Source: Verrucomicrobium sp. BvORR106 (GTDB lineage Bacteria; Verrucomicrobiota; Verrucomicrobiia; Verrucomicrobiales; Verrucomicrobiaceae). From it: a stretch of 64,000 bases of DNA. Location of the stretch: NCBI RefSeq assembly GCF_000739655.1, contig NZ_BATR01000096.1, positions 1-64,000 on the forward strand, given 5' to 3'. The position numbers and the translations under genes were made by a program. A model generated the notes under the pieces. It made no database searches, was not told the origin of the DNA, and was given only the letters and a program-made list of their open reading frames with translations. Positions 9,271 to 17,825 of this stretch are shown piece after piece; position 1 is the first letter of the stretch, and every line of letters begins with the position of its first letter.

Positions 9271-9442
9271 GATGAGTTATTTTTCCTCCGTCACGGGTGA
9301 CAACGGCGGCGGCGACGGCATGAACCCCTTCAAGCTGTTGCAGGGAGGTTCCGGAGTTTTCAAGATCATGGCTGCCGACAGAGGTGATTTTCGTTGTCCC
9401 TATCGACGAACTCTTCATCTTGTCCCGAGTTCACGGTCTCTC

Positions 9443-10519
9443 ATGAAGCTAACAGCACTTTGGCATCGCATCTTTGGCAATCCCATTGCACCATCTGGTG
9501 AGAAAAAGAGGGTTCGTGAGATTCCATTTTGCCTTCCCAAGAACGAAGTCACGGGGCTGAGAGGGGAGTTTCTGCGGGCGTTCCTCACTCAGAGCAAGCG
9601 GGATGTGTTTATAGAGACTGGGACCTATATGGGCCGGTCGACGGCTCTTGCTGCGGGTTTGTTCAAGGAGGTGCATACGATTGAACTCAGTGCTGAACTG
9701 CACGCGGCTGCGGTGGAGCGTTTTGCCGGGCATGCCCATGTGACTTGTCATGGAGGTGATTCTGCGGCCGTCTTGCCGGCCATCCTTTCTCCCTTAAAAT
9801 CCAGAACGATGTTCTTCTGGCTGGATGGGCACTATTCAGGAGGCGTTACCGCTCAGGGAGATGTGGTCACGCCCATTCTGGGGGAGCTGGAGGCCATCCG
9901 CACTGCAAGGCTCAGCTCGTGGATCATCGCGGTGGACGACCTGCGGATCTTCCGGGGCAGCATCAAGACCTCCGATATCGCGTTCAACGACTATCCTACG
10001 GCCTTGGAGCTGGCCTCCAAGTTGCGCGACATTGACCCTGCGGCGCAAGTGGGCGTGTGGGGGGACACCATGGTGGCGTGTTCCGGCAGTCTCCATTGCG
10101 AGTTCAGCCAAGTGACGGTGCAGTTGCTGCGCAGCCGGTTGTATGATGAGAATGATGTGTCAGCCGCATCGCTGCTGGATCCTGCGATTGAGAGCGAGGA
10201 CCATCTGCGGAAGGTGAATGCAGAAGTGCTGGCTAAATTTGAAGAATTGGCCACGAGCTACCTGAGTTCAGAAAACTTCGGTCTCGGTGGCCACTATCAC
10301 CTCTGGACGGGACTCGCACGGCTCGGGCAAAATCGTGCTGAGCTCGCTGTGGAATCCTTCCGTCGGGCGATGACTCTGGATGTCCGACACTGGCGCGTTG
10401 TGTGTTATCTGGCCGAGGCGCTGCATCTGGCAGGGCAGGCTGAAGAGGCTGCCAAAGAGTTGAGTCGCGTTCAAGTCTCTCACTCTCTTGTTGAGAGAAC
10501 CCGGGCGCGGATTGGCTGA
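9443..10519 (+). CDS. SAM-dependent methyltransferase fused to TPR-like tail
   Basis: 358 residues from the ATG at 9443. The open frame runs back to 9227, but that part is not protein-like and overlaps the thioesterase. SAM motif I is FIETGTYMGRSTALAAG, followed by the acidic strand end HTIELS. FFWLDGHYSGG and IIAVDDLRIF are typical of the small-molecule methyltransferases found beside sugar and glycan genes. Residues from about 270 form one or two TPR-like helical hairpins (GLARLGQNRAELAVESFRRA). It converges on the fucosyltransferase operon with only 12 bases between stop codons, which suggests a role in the same glycan. That role is inference. Confidence 0.78.
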   Translation: MKLTALWHRIFGNPIAPSGEKKRVREIPFCLPKNEVTGLRGEFLRAFLTQSKRDVFIETGTYMGRSTALAAGLFKEVHTIELSAELHAAAVERFAGHAHVTCHGGDSAAVLPAILSPLKSRTMFFWLDGHYSGGVTAQGDVVTPILGELEAIRTARLSSWIIAVDDLRIFRGSIKTSDIAFNDYPTALELASKLRDIDPAAQVGVWGDTMVACSGSLHCEFSQVTVQLLRSRLYDENDVSAASLLDPAIESEDHLRKVNAEVLAKFEELATSYLSSENFGLGGHYHLWTGLARLGQNRAELAVESFRRAMTLDVRHWRVVCYLAEALHLAGQAEEAAKELSRVQVSHSLVERTRARIG

Positions 10520-10531
10520 GGGTTATGGGCA

Positions 10532-11464
10532 TTAACCCCACCCATTCGCATCGCAGGGGCGGGGCATACCCAGCGAGCTGAGTTGTTGCTCCAGCATCGG
10601 GAAGAAAGACAGTTGATCCAGAATGGCGCGCTTCTGACGGCGGACGGCGTCGATCCTCTCTTCATACAGTCCCCTGGCGATCGACTCATTGATTACCTTC
10701 ACGGCGTCCTTTGGTTTGGACAGGTCGATGCGCACAAAGCAGGCGGGATCGATGAACGATTCCAAATTCGGGCACCCGCTGTAGAAGGCGAGCGTTTCTG
10801 AGACGATGGCGTCAGTGATCTTTTCCGTAAAGTAGTTCGACTCGTAACAGTTTTCGCAGGCGATGGTATAGCGGTACGGACGGAGAGCATCACTCTTGTC
10901 CCTCACGACACCGCGGTAGCAAGACGAGGGAGGAACTGACCAGCGACCGAAGAGATCCACTTCAGGGTCGATGTTGTGCAAGTGGTCCCGAACGAATCGT
11001 GCGCGATGCCAGCCACCCTTCAGGTGGTCTTTCCCCGAGATGACAGCAGAAATGATTCGTGTTTTCTCTGGGCGGTCACGGTTGAGGAACTCCCAGTCCC
11101 GCTCATATCCCGAGTACCAACAGATGGGCATGTGATGGCGGTCGATGGTGAACACAAGTGCGGCCGCATTCTCCGGGGGATTGCCCCAAGGGACTGGCCA
11201 GTGCTCCCGGAATGCCCGGGGTTCATGCTGATAGATGAGCGTGCGCTGGGGATCGTAAGGGCGATCGGGATAGTTGTGTACCACGAGCACGTCGTAGGGC
11301 TCATCGTTGACCAACTGTAGATGGTTCCAGCGTCCGCCTGCTCGCGCATAGCGAAGCCACTCTGAGTAAATCTGACTGTCACTGCACCAGGGAGCGATCA
11401 TTTTCACCCGGATCAAGCCGGTTGGGGCGGCTTGAATCGGAATGGTGTCAGGCGGTAAGCTCAT
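10532..11464 (-). CDS. Glycosyltransferase family 10 (alpha-1,3-fucosyltransferase-like)
   Basis: 310 residues. The GDP-fucose-binding signature of GT10 is present as YTIACENCYESNYFTEKITD followed by AIVSETLAFYSG, plus an upstream acidic region and VFTIDRHH. The enzyme should transfer fucose from GDP-fucose to GlcNAc or Glc in a surface glycan. I chose the ATG at 11464, which makes a 4-base ATGA overlap with the stop of the upstream GT11 gene, as at the other junction in this operon. An ATG at 11479 is the alternative. It is the last gene of the six-gene glycan operon. Confidence 0.88.
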   Translation of the reverse strand: MSLPPDTIPIQAAPTGLIRVKMIAPWCSDSQIYSEWLRYARAGGRWNHLQLVNDEPYDVLVVHNYPDRPYDPQRTLIYQHEPRAFREHWPVPWGNPPENAAALVFTIDRHHMPICWYSGYERDWEFLNRDRPEKTRIISAVISGKDHLKGGWHRARFVRDHLHNIDPEVDLFGRWSVPPSSCYRGVVRDKSDALRPYRYTIACENCYESNYFTEKITDAIVSETLAFYSGCPNLESFIDPACFVRIDLSKPKDAVKVINESIARGLYEERIDAVRRQKRAILDQLSFFPMLEQQLSSLGMPRPCDANGWG

Positions 11465-12399
11465 GCCGCATTGAGGCATGAATCTTCATCCTCCAGAGCG
11501 ATCCACGAAGCCGGACAGGGGTGGATGTTCCGGAACTCCGTCGCGCGGAACCAGGCTGCGGGACGGATGACCATCTTGGCGGGCGAGTCAGAAGCCAGCC
11601 ACGCCGCCCACCAGGCAAAGGAGCTGTTGGCAATGACAAAGTGTCGGCACAGAGACATGAGGTAGAGGTGCGTGGTCCCCGAGGGTCCACCCAGAGTCTC
11701 TGGCACGAAACGTAGTTGGGCGTCCAGTCCTGGCAGATGCTCCTGACACCAGGCCATATCGTCAGAGAACACATAGACTGGTCCTGCGGCCCCGTCGGCA
11801 CGCAGTTTCGCAAGGCCTTTCGCATAGTACGCGATTGAGGGCACTCCGTGGAACGCATGTGTGGGGCCGATGTGAATGTAGTCGCCCCGGCGGATGTGGA
11901 GCGCGATGCCGCCGGTGGATTGAATTTCGGTGGCGAGCTTTTGCGCGGCCTCATCATGTGCCAGGGCAGCGAGGCCTCGGGAGAACTGCTCCTGGAGCTG
12001 TCCGCCGCAGGGGCCGAAGTAACGCTCATCTTGGAAATAACCTTCCATATAGGTCCGTCGGGGAAGTGAGGCAAAGGCCGGGTCAAAGACTGGCGGCGCG
12101 GCCTCCAGGTGATAGTGAACTGGAAAACGCTCCTCCTTGAACTTCTGCCACCAGGATCGTGCCTGCGGCTCCACTTGCTGCCGGTAGCGCAGTATCTCAT
12201 GCTGTTCCGCCCGGGGAGTGGTGACGCCCACCAAGTGGAGCCAGTAGTCGCGAGGCATGAAATTGGTCCGCGGGGTGCGATCTTCCAGAAAGGAATGATC
12301 AAGCTTCAGTGGAACCCCTCTCAACGTAGCGAGGTGAAGGCCGGCGGCATATTGAAACATCTGGTTGCCCAGACCTCCCATGAGACGGACGATGATCAT
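11461..12399 (-). CDS. Glycosyltransferase family 11 (alpha-1,2-fucosyltransferase)
   Basis: 312 residues, normal for the family. It starts MIIVRLMGGLGNQMFQYAAG, the N-terminal GT11 signature. It also has the GDP-binding motif ALHIRRGDYI, YVFSDDMAWC and the C-terminal NSSFAWWAAWL. It should add fucose in alpha-1,2 linkage, normally to galactose. The ATG overlaps the previous gene's stop by 4 bases. With the neighbouring GT10 gene this gives a pair able in principle to make a difucosylated structure. Confidence 0.95.
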   Translation of the reverse strand: MIIVRLMGGLGNQMFQYAAGLHLATLRGVPLKLDHSFLEDRTPRTNFMPRDYWLHLVGVTTPRAEQHEILRYRQQVEPQARSWWQKFKEERFPVHYHLEAAPPVFDPAFASLPRRTYMEGYFQDERYFGPCGGQLQEQFSRGLAALAHDEAAQKLATEIQSTGGIALHIRRGDYIHIGPTHAFHGVPSIAYYAKGLAKLRADGAAGPVYVFSDDMAWCQEHLPGLDAQLRFVPETLGGPSGTTHLYLMSLCRHFVIANSSFAWWAAWLASDSPAKMVIRPAAWFRATEFRNIHPCPASWIALEDEDSCLNAA

Positions 12400-13118
12400 G
12401 ACTGGCAGGGGAAATCAGCGGGCTTGGGTAGAGGAATCTTCGGAGAGATGTCGCAGTAGCGATGGATCCGGGAATGATGGAACATGGGATTCTGCCCTGT
12501 TCCGTAGAACACCGTGGCAGGGCGTCGCAATGCGGCAGCCAGGGTGGCACCCCCTGACGTCAGGCAGTAGAAGCGCTTGCACGACGCGATGATATCGCAG
12601 TAGTGCCACAACGATTGGGTGGTGAGTTCTGGGGCGTGGCCAGAGAAAGGGACGCAGGTGCTTCCTGGGCGAAGCTGGGTGACATGCCTCAGATCCCGCC
12701 GCAGGTGATGCGTCACCTGCTCCTGCGAGGTGTCGCCCACATAAGACACGAAATTGGGATCGTAGATGAAGGTGGAGATCAATTCCGGCAGCAGCTGGGG
12801 GCGGTAGTACACCTCGGGTTCATGATGGCGCAGGCCATCGTCCAGACCGCGTTCCAGCATGATCCTGTCCAGGAGGTTGGTGCCGGGCTCCACCCGGTCA
12901 AATTCCGGATAGTCAGCATCTTCGTCCGTGAAGCCATCCACATAAGGATTCAACTCCCACACCAGCTTCTTATAGTGGGGGGATCGGTACTCAGACAGGT
13001 TTGAGATGTAAACTCTTTCCGCGGCGCCGGTCTGTTTCGCAACACGAGGCAGGTGGCTGTAGAAGAGGTGGTCTCCCAGGCCACCGTATCGGATCTTGAT
13101 GATAAATGGGGCGGGCAT
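12396..13118 (-). CDS. GT9/ADP-heptosyltransferase-like glycosyltransferase
   Basis: 240 residues. The N-terminus FIIKIRYGGLGDHLFYSHLP matches the glycine-rich start of family 9 enzymes (K-x-x-G-x-G-D). The second half has SLWHYCDIIASCKRFYCLTS and the loop GGATLAAALRRPATVFYG, corresponding to the donor-binding segment that ends with the G-x-x-H/A...P pattern. It is shorter than classic heptosyltransferases (about 340), so it may be a reduced GT-B enzyme. It has a 4-base gap to the preceding gene and a 4-base overlap with the following gene, so it is co-transcribed. Confidence 0.72.
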   Translation of the reverse strand: MPAPFIIKIRYGGLGDHLFYSHLPRVAKQTGAAERVYISNLSEYRSPHYKKLVWELNPYVDGFTDEDADYPEFDRVEPGTNLLDRIMLERGLDDGLRHHEPEVYYRPQLLPELISTFIYDPNFVSYVGDTSQEQVTHHLRRDLRHVTQLRPGSTCVPFSGHAPELTTQSLWHYCDIIASCKRFYCLTSGGATLAAALRRPATVFYGTGQNPMFHHSRIHRYCDISPKIPLPKPADFPCQS

Positions 13119-13122
13119 GATC

Positions 13123-13848
13123 TTAGCCGTAGGAAGTGACGGTGTCAGGAAGAGGCAGGATTCGTTCCCGGGGGTAGCCGTCGCGCTGTTGCAAGGTGGC
13201 CGTGCAGGCTGCGGAGGGGGAGAAAAGGGCGTCCAGATGTCGGGCGCAGAGAGGAAGCAGTGTCACCAGAGGGCCGGTGGCTTGACCCAGAGGGCTGGAG
13301 TCGTCTGGTGCCACCGTCACGTGCAAGCGCATGCCGGTCTGCTTGAGCTGGCGAGCCCAGCGGCTGATGAGCTGCCATCCTGTAGGACACTGAATCACAT
13401 GCAGAATACGGGTGCTGGAGTTCTGTAACACCTGTACCAGAATGGCGAGCCTGTCCTCCTCTGGCAGGTCTGCCGTGAGGGTGCCAAAGGGAATGACTGC
13501 AGGAGGTGCTGAGTCCTTTGACGTGAATCCCTGGCTGACGCATTCTTCTGCTCCACTTGTCGTCACAATGGCACAGCGGACTCCTTCATCTGCTGCATGG
13601 GCGAGATGGGGCTGCAGGAGTGCCGCGGTATCTGCCAGAGTGGGGACGATGAAGACCTGGGTGGCGCGGGCGGCTTGTAGCTGGGGGAGCACCTTGCAAT
13701 GGTACACGCCACCCGCATTGGAGACGGGGTGGTAGTCATGCCACATGAGCTGGCGGTCGTCGGGATCGGGAAACAACTGCGGCTCCACGGCCGAGAGTGC
13801 AATCATGTCCTCGATAACCCAGAGTGGTGCGGGGAGCGGCTTTGGCAT
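13123..13848 (-). CDS. Uncharacterised Rossmann-like protein of the glycan operon
   Basis: 241 residues, no signal peptide. Alternating strands and helices are visible (ATQVFIVPTLADTAALL, VRCAIVTTSG, TRILHVIQCPTGWQLISRW, MRLHVTVAPDD), consistent with one Rossmann-like lobe of a GT-B glycosyltransferase. The C-terminal donor-binding lobe is missing or very short. I do not recognise a defined family. Gaps of 4-5 bases to both neighbours show it belongs to the operon and is translated with it. It could be an accessory or a truncated enzyme. Confidence 0.6.
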   Translation of the reverse strand: MPKPLPAPLWVIEDMIALSAVEPQLFPDPDDRQLMWHDYHPVSNAGGVYHCKVLPQLQAARATQVFIVPTLADTAALLQPHLAHAADEGVRCAIVTTSGAEECVSQGFTSKDSAPPAVIPFGTLTADLPEEDRLAILVQVLQNSSTRILHVIQCPTGWQLISRWARQLKQTGMRLHVTVAPDDSSPLGQATGPLVTLLPLCARHLDALFSPSAACTATLQQRDGYPRERILPLPDTVTSYG

Positions 13849-13853
13849 GAGAT

Positions 13854-15317
13854 CTATCTGGGGGTGTAGGCTCCGGCGAAATGGGGGCTGCGGGCCAGGG
13901 CCGTGGGGCGGATGATCGCACGGTGCGCCAGTTGCTGCATGACCATGGAGTCTGGACGGCGACGGTAAAAGAGCGCCGTCTCCGCGGCAGTCACGTGGTG
14001 GAGACCAGCGGCAAGGGTCTCGCAGTTCCAGTGCCAGTCTTCAAAGCCAAAGCCAGCGCGCCCCGTATCTGTGGCCGTGTAGGGCAGGCACTGGTACACG
14101 GCTCTAGGAGCGAAGGATGTGACGATCCAACGGTTGGCCGTGAGGGGTGAGATCTCATTCAGATCACCGCAAGTGGTATCGAACACCGTTGCCATGCCTT
14201 TGAGAATGCCGAAACTCACGATGCGCTCCGGGTGGACGATGACGGGCCATTCGAACTGGCGGCACCGGTCGTATGCCAGAGCGAGCCAGCGGGGGGAGTA
14301 AAGGTCGTCTCCATCCAGGATGGCGATGTAGTCGCCAGTGGCCTGATCGATGGCGTGATTTCGCGAGGATCCCACATCGCCATGACGCATTTCGAGGCAC
14401 CGGCCTTGCCGGGAGACAAGCGGGTGTTGGGAAACAATCTCGGCAGTCAGGGGATCGGCATTGTCCAGAGCGTACAGCAGTTCCACCTGCAGGTCGTGCT
14501 CGGCGGCAGACCGGCACATCAGTTCCAGGCCATTGAGCGTGCGGTGGGCATACGCTCCCTCGTTGTGAAAGGTGATGACCACGGAGATGCTGCCTTTGAC
14601 CGGGTGACCTTGCCACTGGCTGGCCAGATACGAAGCAAGGCTGCCTCCAGCGAGACGGTTGATGCCGGGCTGGAAAGTCAGATGCTGCCCTGAACCTTCA
14701 TCTTCGTGAACATGCCTGCAAATTCGGTCCGGGTGGATCCGACGCTTGGGCGTGGGCAAGATGTACTGTCGCCACGCGGGGTGATTCTGCAGGCGGGGGC
14801 CGCGAGCGTATAAGACGAGATTCTGGGCCAGAGCGTCTGGTACGGAGGACACCTGACACAGCTCGTCACGAAACCGATCCACCAGAGTATAGCCAGCCCT
14901 GGCAAAGTGGACTGCCCACTGATCAGGCCAGAGCGCGGCCGTGGTCTCCGCTTCGCGGTGCGGGACGAATGGGGGAGGTTCTGCTGCGAAAAGGATGCAG
15001 TCGGTCAGCAGGGAAATCCGCTGTAGAATCGTCTGACACTCTGAAAGCGGTCGATGATGGGCGTCGCCAATCCAAAGCACGATATCGGCGGCAGGCAGCC
15101 GCGATTCGATATCGGAACTTGCCTCTAAGATCTCGTCAATGGATGTCTGAGCAGTGTCAATGCCCGTGGACTGCGTGGAGTGAACCGAAGTCAACTCGAT
15201 GACTGAGGTCGCTCCTCCAGCGAGGAAAAGCACCCAAGGGAAGGTGCCAGGAGCTGATCCTTCAAGTGTTTTGTCGAGGGTTGGCCCTGGGATGGGAGCA
15301 CTAGGATTTATCACCAC
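13854..15317 (-). CDS. GT2 glycosyltransferase with degenerate N-terminal methyltransferase half-domain
   Basis: 487 residues. Residues about 70-175 resemble the second half of a SAM methyltransferase domain found in surface-glycan proteins (DIVLWIGDAHH, then ILFAAEPPP, PDQWAVHFARAGYTLVDRFR, QNLVLYARG). No glycine-rich SAM motif I precedes it. Residues about 240-460 are a GT-A family 2 domain: ISVVITFHNEGAYAHRTL, the GSSRNHAIDQATGDYIAILD segment ending in the DGDD metal site, and FGFEDWHWNCETLAAG near the acceptor site. The start is GTG at 15317 with GGAGG 7 bases upstream, overlapping the preceding gene by 17 bases. Confidence 0.85.
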   Translation of the reverse strand: MVINPSAPIPGPTLDKTLEGSAPGTFPWVLFLAGGATSVIELTSVHSTQSTGIDTAQTSIDEILEASSDIESRLPAADIVLWIGDAHHRPLSECQTILQRISLLTDCILFAAEPPPFVPHREAETTAALWPDQWAVHFARAGYTLVDRFRDELCQVSSVPDALAQNLVLYARGPRLQNHPAWRQYILPTPKRRIHPDRICRHVHEDEGSGQHLTFQPGINRLAGGSLASYLASQWQGHPVKGSISVVITFHNEGAYAHRTLNGLELMCRSAAEHDLQVELLYALDNADPLTAEIVSQHPLVSRQGRCLEMRHGDVGSSRNHAIDQATGDYIAILDGDDLYSPRWLALAYDRCRQFEWPVIVHPERIVSFGILKGMATVFDTTCGDLNEISPLTANRWIVTSFAPRAVYQCLPYTATDTGRAGFGFEDWHWNCETLAAGLHHVTAAETALFYRRRPDSMVMQQLAHRAIIRPTALARSPHFAGAYTPR

Positions 15318-15705
15318 CGGGAGCCCTCCACTTGTGAAAAGCCCGTTTCATCCAGCCACGTTGCTGCCACTCTTTCGCGGAGAGCACCACTTTGTGAAGG
15401 CGCTTGATCTCACTTTCCTGCTTGGCGAGCCGTTTCTGTAGCGCGGCGAACTGCGTCTTGTTCTCCGTAAGAAGCACTGCCTGCTGTTGAATGGCCAGCC
15501 CCCGGCGATTGAGCTCCTGGCTCAAGTATTCGCATCGCGCCTGGAGTGTGGCGAGTTCAGAGGGAAGAGGTTGGGCAACCTGGAGGACGGCCACGGCGGG
15601 GGCTTGGGGCGGAGGTGCCCCTTCGTTTGACGAGGCTCCTCCGACTGTCGTGGGATCGGATGCGACTGGTGTGAGCGGTAACATGGCAAGAAGAGCCGCA
15701 TCCAC
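15301..15705 (-). CDS. Coiled-coil protein, first gene of the glycan operon
   Basis: At least 134 residues. After a proline/alanine-rich start there is a clear coiled coil from about residue 50 to 110 (ELATLQARCEYLSQELNRRG, KRLAKQESEIKRLHKVV), then a basic tail WMKRAFHKWRAPG. Such coiled coils with a basic C-terminus often sit in front of glycosyltransferases and may act in assembly or membrane contact. That is inference. The start is uncertain: GTG at 15705 is the only conventional start, but the frame stays open to 15849 with protein-like sequence, so a rarer start further up is possible. Confidence 0.62.
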   Translation of the reverse strand: MDAALLAMLPLTPVASDPTTVGGASSNEGAPPPQAPAVAVLQVAQPLPSELATLQARCEYLSQELNRRGLAIQQQAVLLTENKTQFAALQKRLAKQESEIKRLHKVVLSAKEWQQRGWMKRAFHKWRAPGGDKS

Positions 15706-15849
15706 CGCACCATTTTGCCCGGGGGAGGCAAAGTCAGGCTGGGCGGCGGGTGACGCGACCGGAGAATAGGGAGTTTTTTGCCATAAATTGTATTCGGGAG
15801 ATTGCGAGTTGCAACTGTCTGCACACAGGGGGTGGGATGCGTTGCACAG

Positions 15850-16138
15850 TCAGAACTTGGGAAACTGGGGGCAGTCTGACCGGAGGAAATTACCATCATG
15901 GTTGTCAGGTATGACGGTCACCAGATGATCATCTCGCACGTGCTCAGATGAAGGACGTGGCGGAATGCCAGGGCTTCAAAGCCTGAACGGCCTCTAGATG
16001 AGCCCGTGTATCAACCCGCAATTCAGGTGAAGCTTCCCAAGCGAAGTTGGAACTTCCCAGATGGATTCTCGAGGACGTACACCCGAAACACGAGGTAAAT
16101 TAACCGTGACTGGTTAAATGGGAGGAGCCAATTTTGAT
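15850..16138. other. Intergenic region between glycan operon and tRNA-Asn
   Basis: No protein-like frame and no clear repeat. It presumably holds the promoter of the glycan operon, but I cannot place one. Confidence 0.4.
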
Positions 16139-16213
16139 TGGCTCCTGAGGTAGGGTTCGAACCTACGACCTAGTGGTTAACAGCCACCCGCTCTACCGCT
16201 GAGCTACTCAGGA
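16139..16213 (-). tRNA. tRNA-Asn (GTT)
   Basis: On the minus strand the acceptor TCCTGAG pairs with CTCAGGA. The D-arm is AGCTCAGCGGTAGAGC. The anticodon loop CTGTTAA carries GTT (16181-16179) and the T-arm has GGTTCGAACC. The CCA end is encoded. Upstream on the minus strand a TTGCAA hexamer followed by a TAAGAT or AGATAA hexamer could be its promoter. Confidence 0.97.
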
Positions 16214-16403
16214 ATTCCGTGAGGGCCGTTATCTTACCCAGCCTAGAATCTTTGCAACTGAATTTGCGAACTTCTGGTCTCTTTTTTCAGTTTTTTTAGG
16301 GCTTGTCGTGCTGTTCCCAGTTGTCGGATCATGGAGGCCGACTTTTCGCCGCATGAATCTCATCATGAAGCCCTCGTCTCACTTCGAAATACCATGCACC
16401 TCC

Positions 16404-17759
16404 ATGATCCGTTCGGGGTTCGGTGGCGGTAGGGCGTTGCGGGTGGCGCTCCTGATCGTCAGCTTGGGGCTGCTCTTGCCTCAAGCTGCATCCGCACTGG
16501 GATTGCTGGTGCTGAAGGGGGCCAACACCAGTCCCGAATTTGCCAAGGTGGTACCGTTCTCCCGCTGTGAGGAATTTGCGGTGAACTACAAGGTCCAGGT
16601 GACGGGCAGCGGGGAGAAGGTGTACCTGATCAGCGAGGTGTTTGGCATGGTGGAGTACGATCCCGTGCTGCTGGCTGTGGACCTTGTGGACCTGCAGGAC
16701 TATGCGCCGCTGCTGGAGGTGGTGGAGCGGACACGGGTGCTGGAGACCCGGTACCCGGCGGTACGAAATGAGTCGCAACGTTTCCTGAAGCCCATCATGG
16801 AGGTGCTGTTGCTTCGTGACCAGGGCATGGTCCAATTTGAAGGGCGCTGGATGACGCGCGCCTCCTACGATCGGATCAAAGAAGAGCAGCGGCAGAAGCA
16901 AAAGGACACCCGCGCCATGACGGAGGCGCTGGAACGCACCCGCAAGTTGGAGATTCAGCGTCAGGAGGAAGAGGCCAAGGCCATGATGCAGACTGCGGCG
17001 AACCGCGTGAAAGCGGAAGAGCAGACCAGGGTGGAGGAGGAAGATCGACGCCGGGCTGCCCAGAAGAAGATGGAGGAAGAGCAGGAGAAGGAAGCCCAGC
17101 TTCTGGCGGAAAAACGGGCTCAGGAGGAGAAAGAGCAGTCGCGACTTCGGGTGAACTGGAATCGCATAGGTGGTGGCCCGACGGCGGCGCTCCTGAAGGC
17201 GGAGTGGGAGACCCTCCAGGGCTGGTATCGGGCGGGGCGGGAGACATTCCCGGGCATGGAACTACCGGGTGCCGCTGAGGCTCTGCTGGTCCAACAACAT
17301 TTTGCCAAGGGGAGCACGGAATTGCCTGCAGTGCTGGGGAGCACCCAACCTGCCACCTGGATGGAGTCGGCAGACGGGCACCGACTGATGATCCGTGTGG
17401 TGCGAACAACCGAGGCGGGCGACACACCCCGGTCTGGTCTCCTCATGGCATTTCAGGTGCCTACGGATGCGAAAGGCGGTCCCGTGGCTGGGGAAGAACT
17501 GCGAGGTCTGACAGCCGTGGTAGGAGACGTGAGTCGCGAACTGCAACGGGCCCTCCCGCGTGCCATGACGGTTGCGCTCACCTCACTGCCACAGGCGGGA
17601 GCGCTTTCCCAGCGGGTACCTTTGACAGTGGGCGAGGCTTCCGGCTACCTCACTGTGAGTCGTCCCCTTTTGGGGGAGGATGGGAGCTATCATCTGATCT
17701 TGCTGGTGGCATTGGGGCTGACGGAAGACCGGGCAGCCGCACCATTGAAGGCTCGTTGA
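16404..17759 (+). CDS. Exported coiled-coil protein of unknown function
   Basis: 451 residues from the ATG at 16404, chosen because it gives a normal signal peptide (basic start, then ALRVALLIVSLGLLLPQAA and cleavage near SA-LG). The frame extends to 16308 with other possible starts. After the signal there is a beta-rich block with FEGRWMTRASYDRIKEEQ at its end. A long charged coiled coil rich in Glu, Arg, Lys and Gln follows (mature residues about 155-260), then a globular C-terminal domain of about 190 residues. Similar EGRWM motifs occur in verrucomicrobial proteins that contain a putative envelope-related domain. The function is unknown. The next gene follows on the same strand. Confidence 0.75.
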   Translation: MIRSGFGGGRALRVALLIVSLGLLLPQAASALGLLVLKGANTSPEFAKVVPFSRCEEFAVNYKVQVTGSGEKVYLISEVFGMVEYDPVLLAVDLVDLQDYAPLLEVVERTRVLETRYPAVRNESQRFLKPIMEVLLLRDQGMVQFEGRWMTRASYDRIKEEQRQKQKDTRAMTEALERTRKLEIQRQEEEAKAMMQTAANRVKAEEQTRVEEEDRRRAAQKKMEEEQEKEAQLLAEKRAQEEKEQSRLRVNWNRIGGGPTAALLKAEWETLQGWYRAGRETFPGMELPGAAEALLVQQHFAKGSTELPAVLGSTQPATWMESADGHRLMIRVVRTTEAGDTPRSGLLMAFQVPTDAKGGPVAGEELRGLTAVVGDVSRELQRALPRAMTVALTSLPQAGALSQRVPLTVGEASGYLTVSRPLLGEDGSYHLILLVALGLTEDRAAAPLKAR

Positions 17760-17825
17760 GATGAGTGGGTTGAGTTGATGAAGTTTTATCTCTTGTGATA
17801 CCTTAGAGTCGGGCCTGAAAGATCC

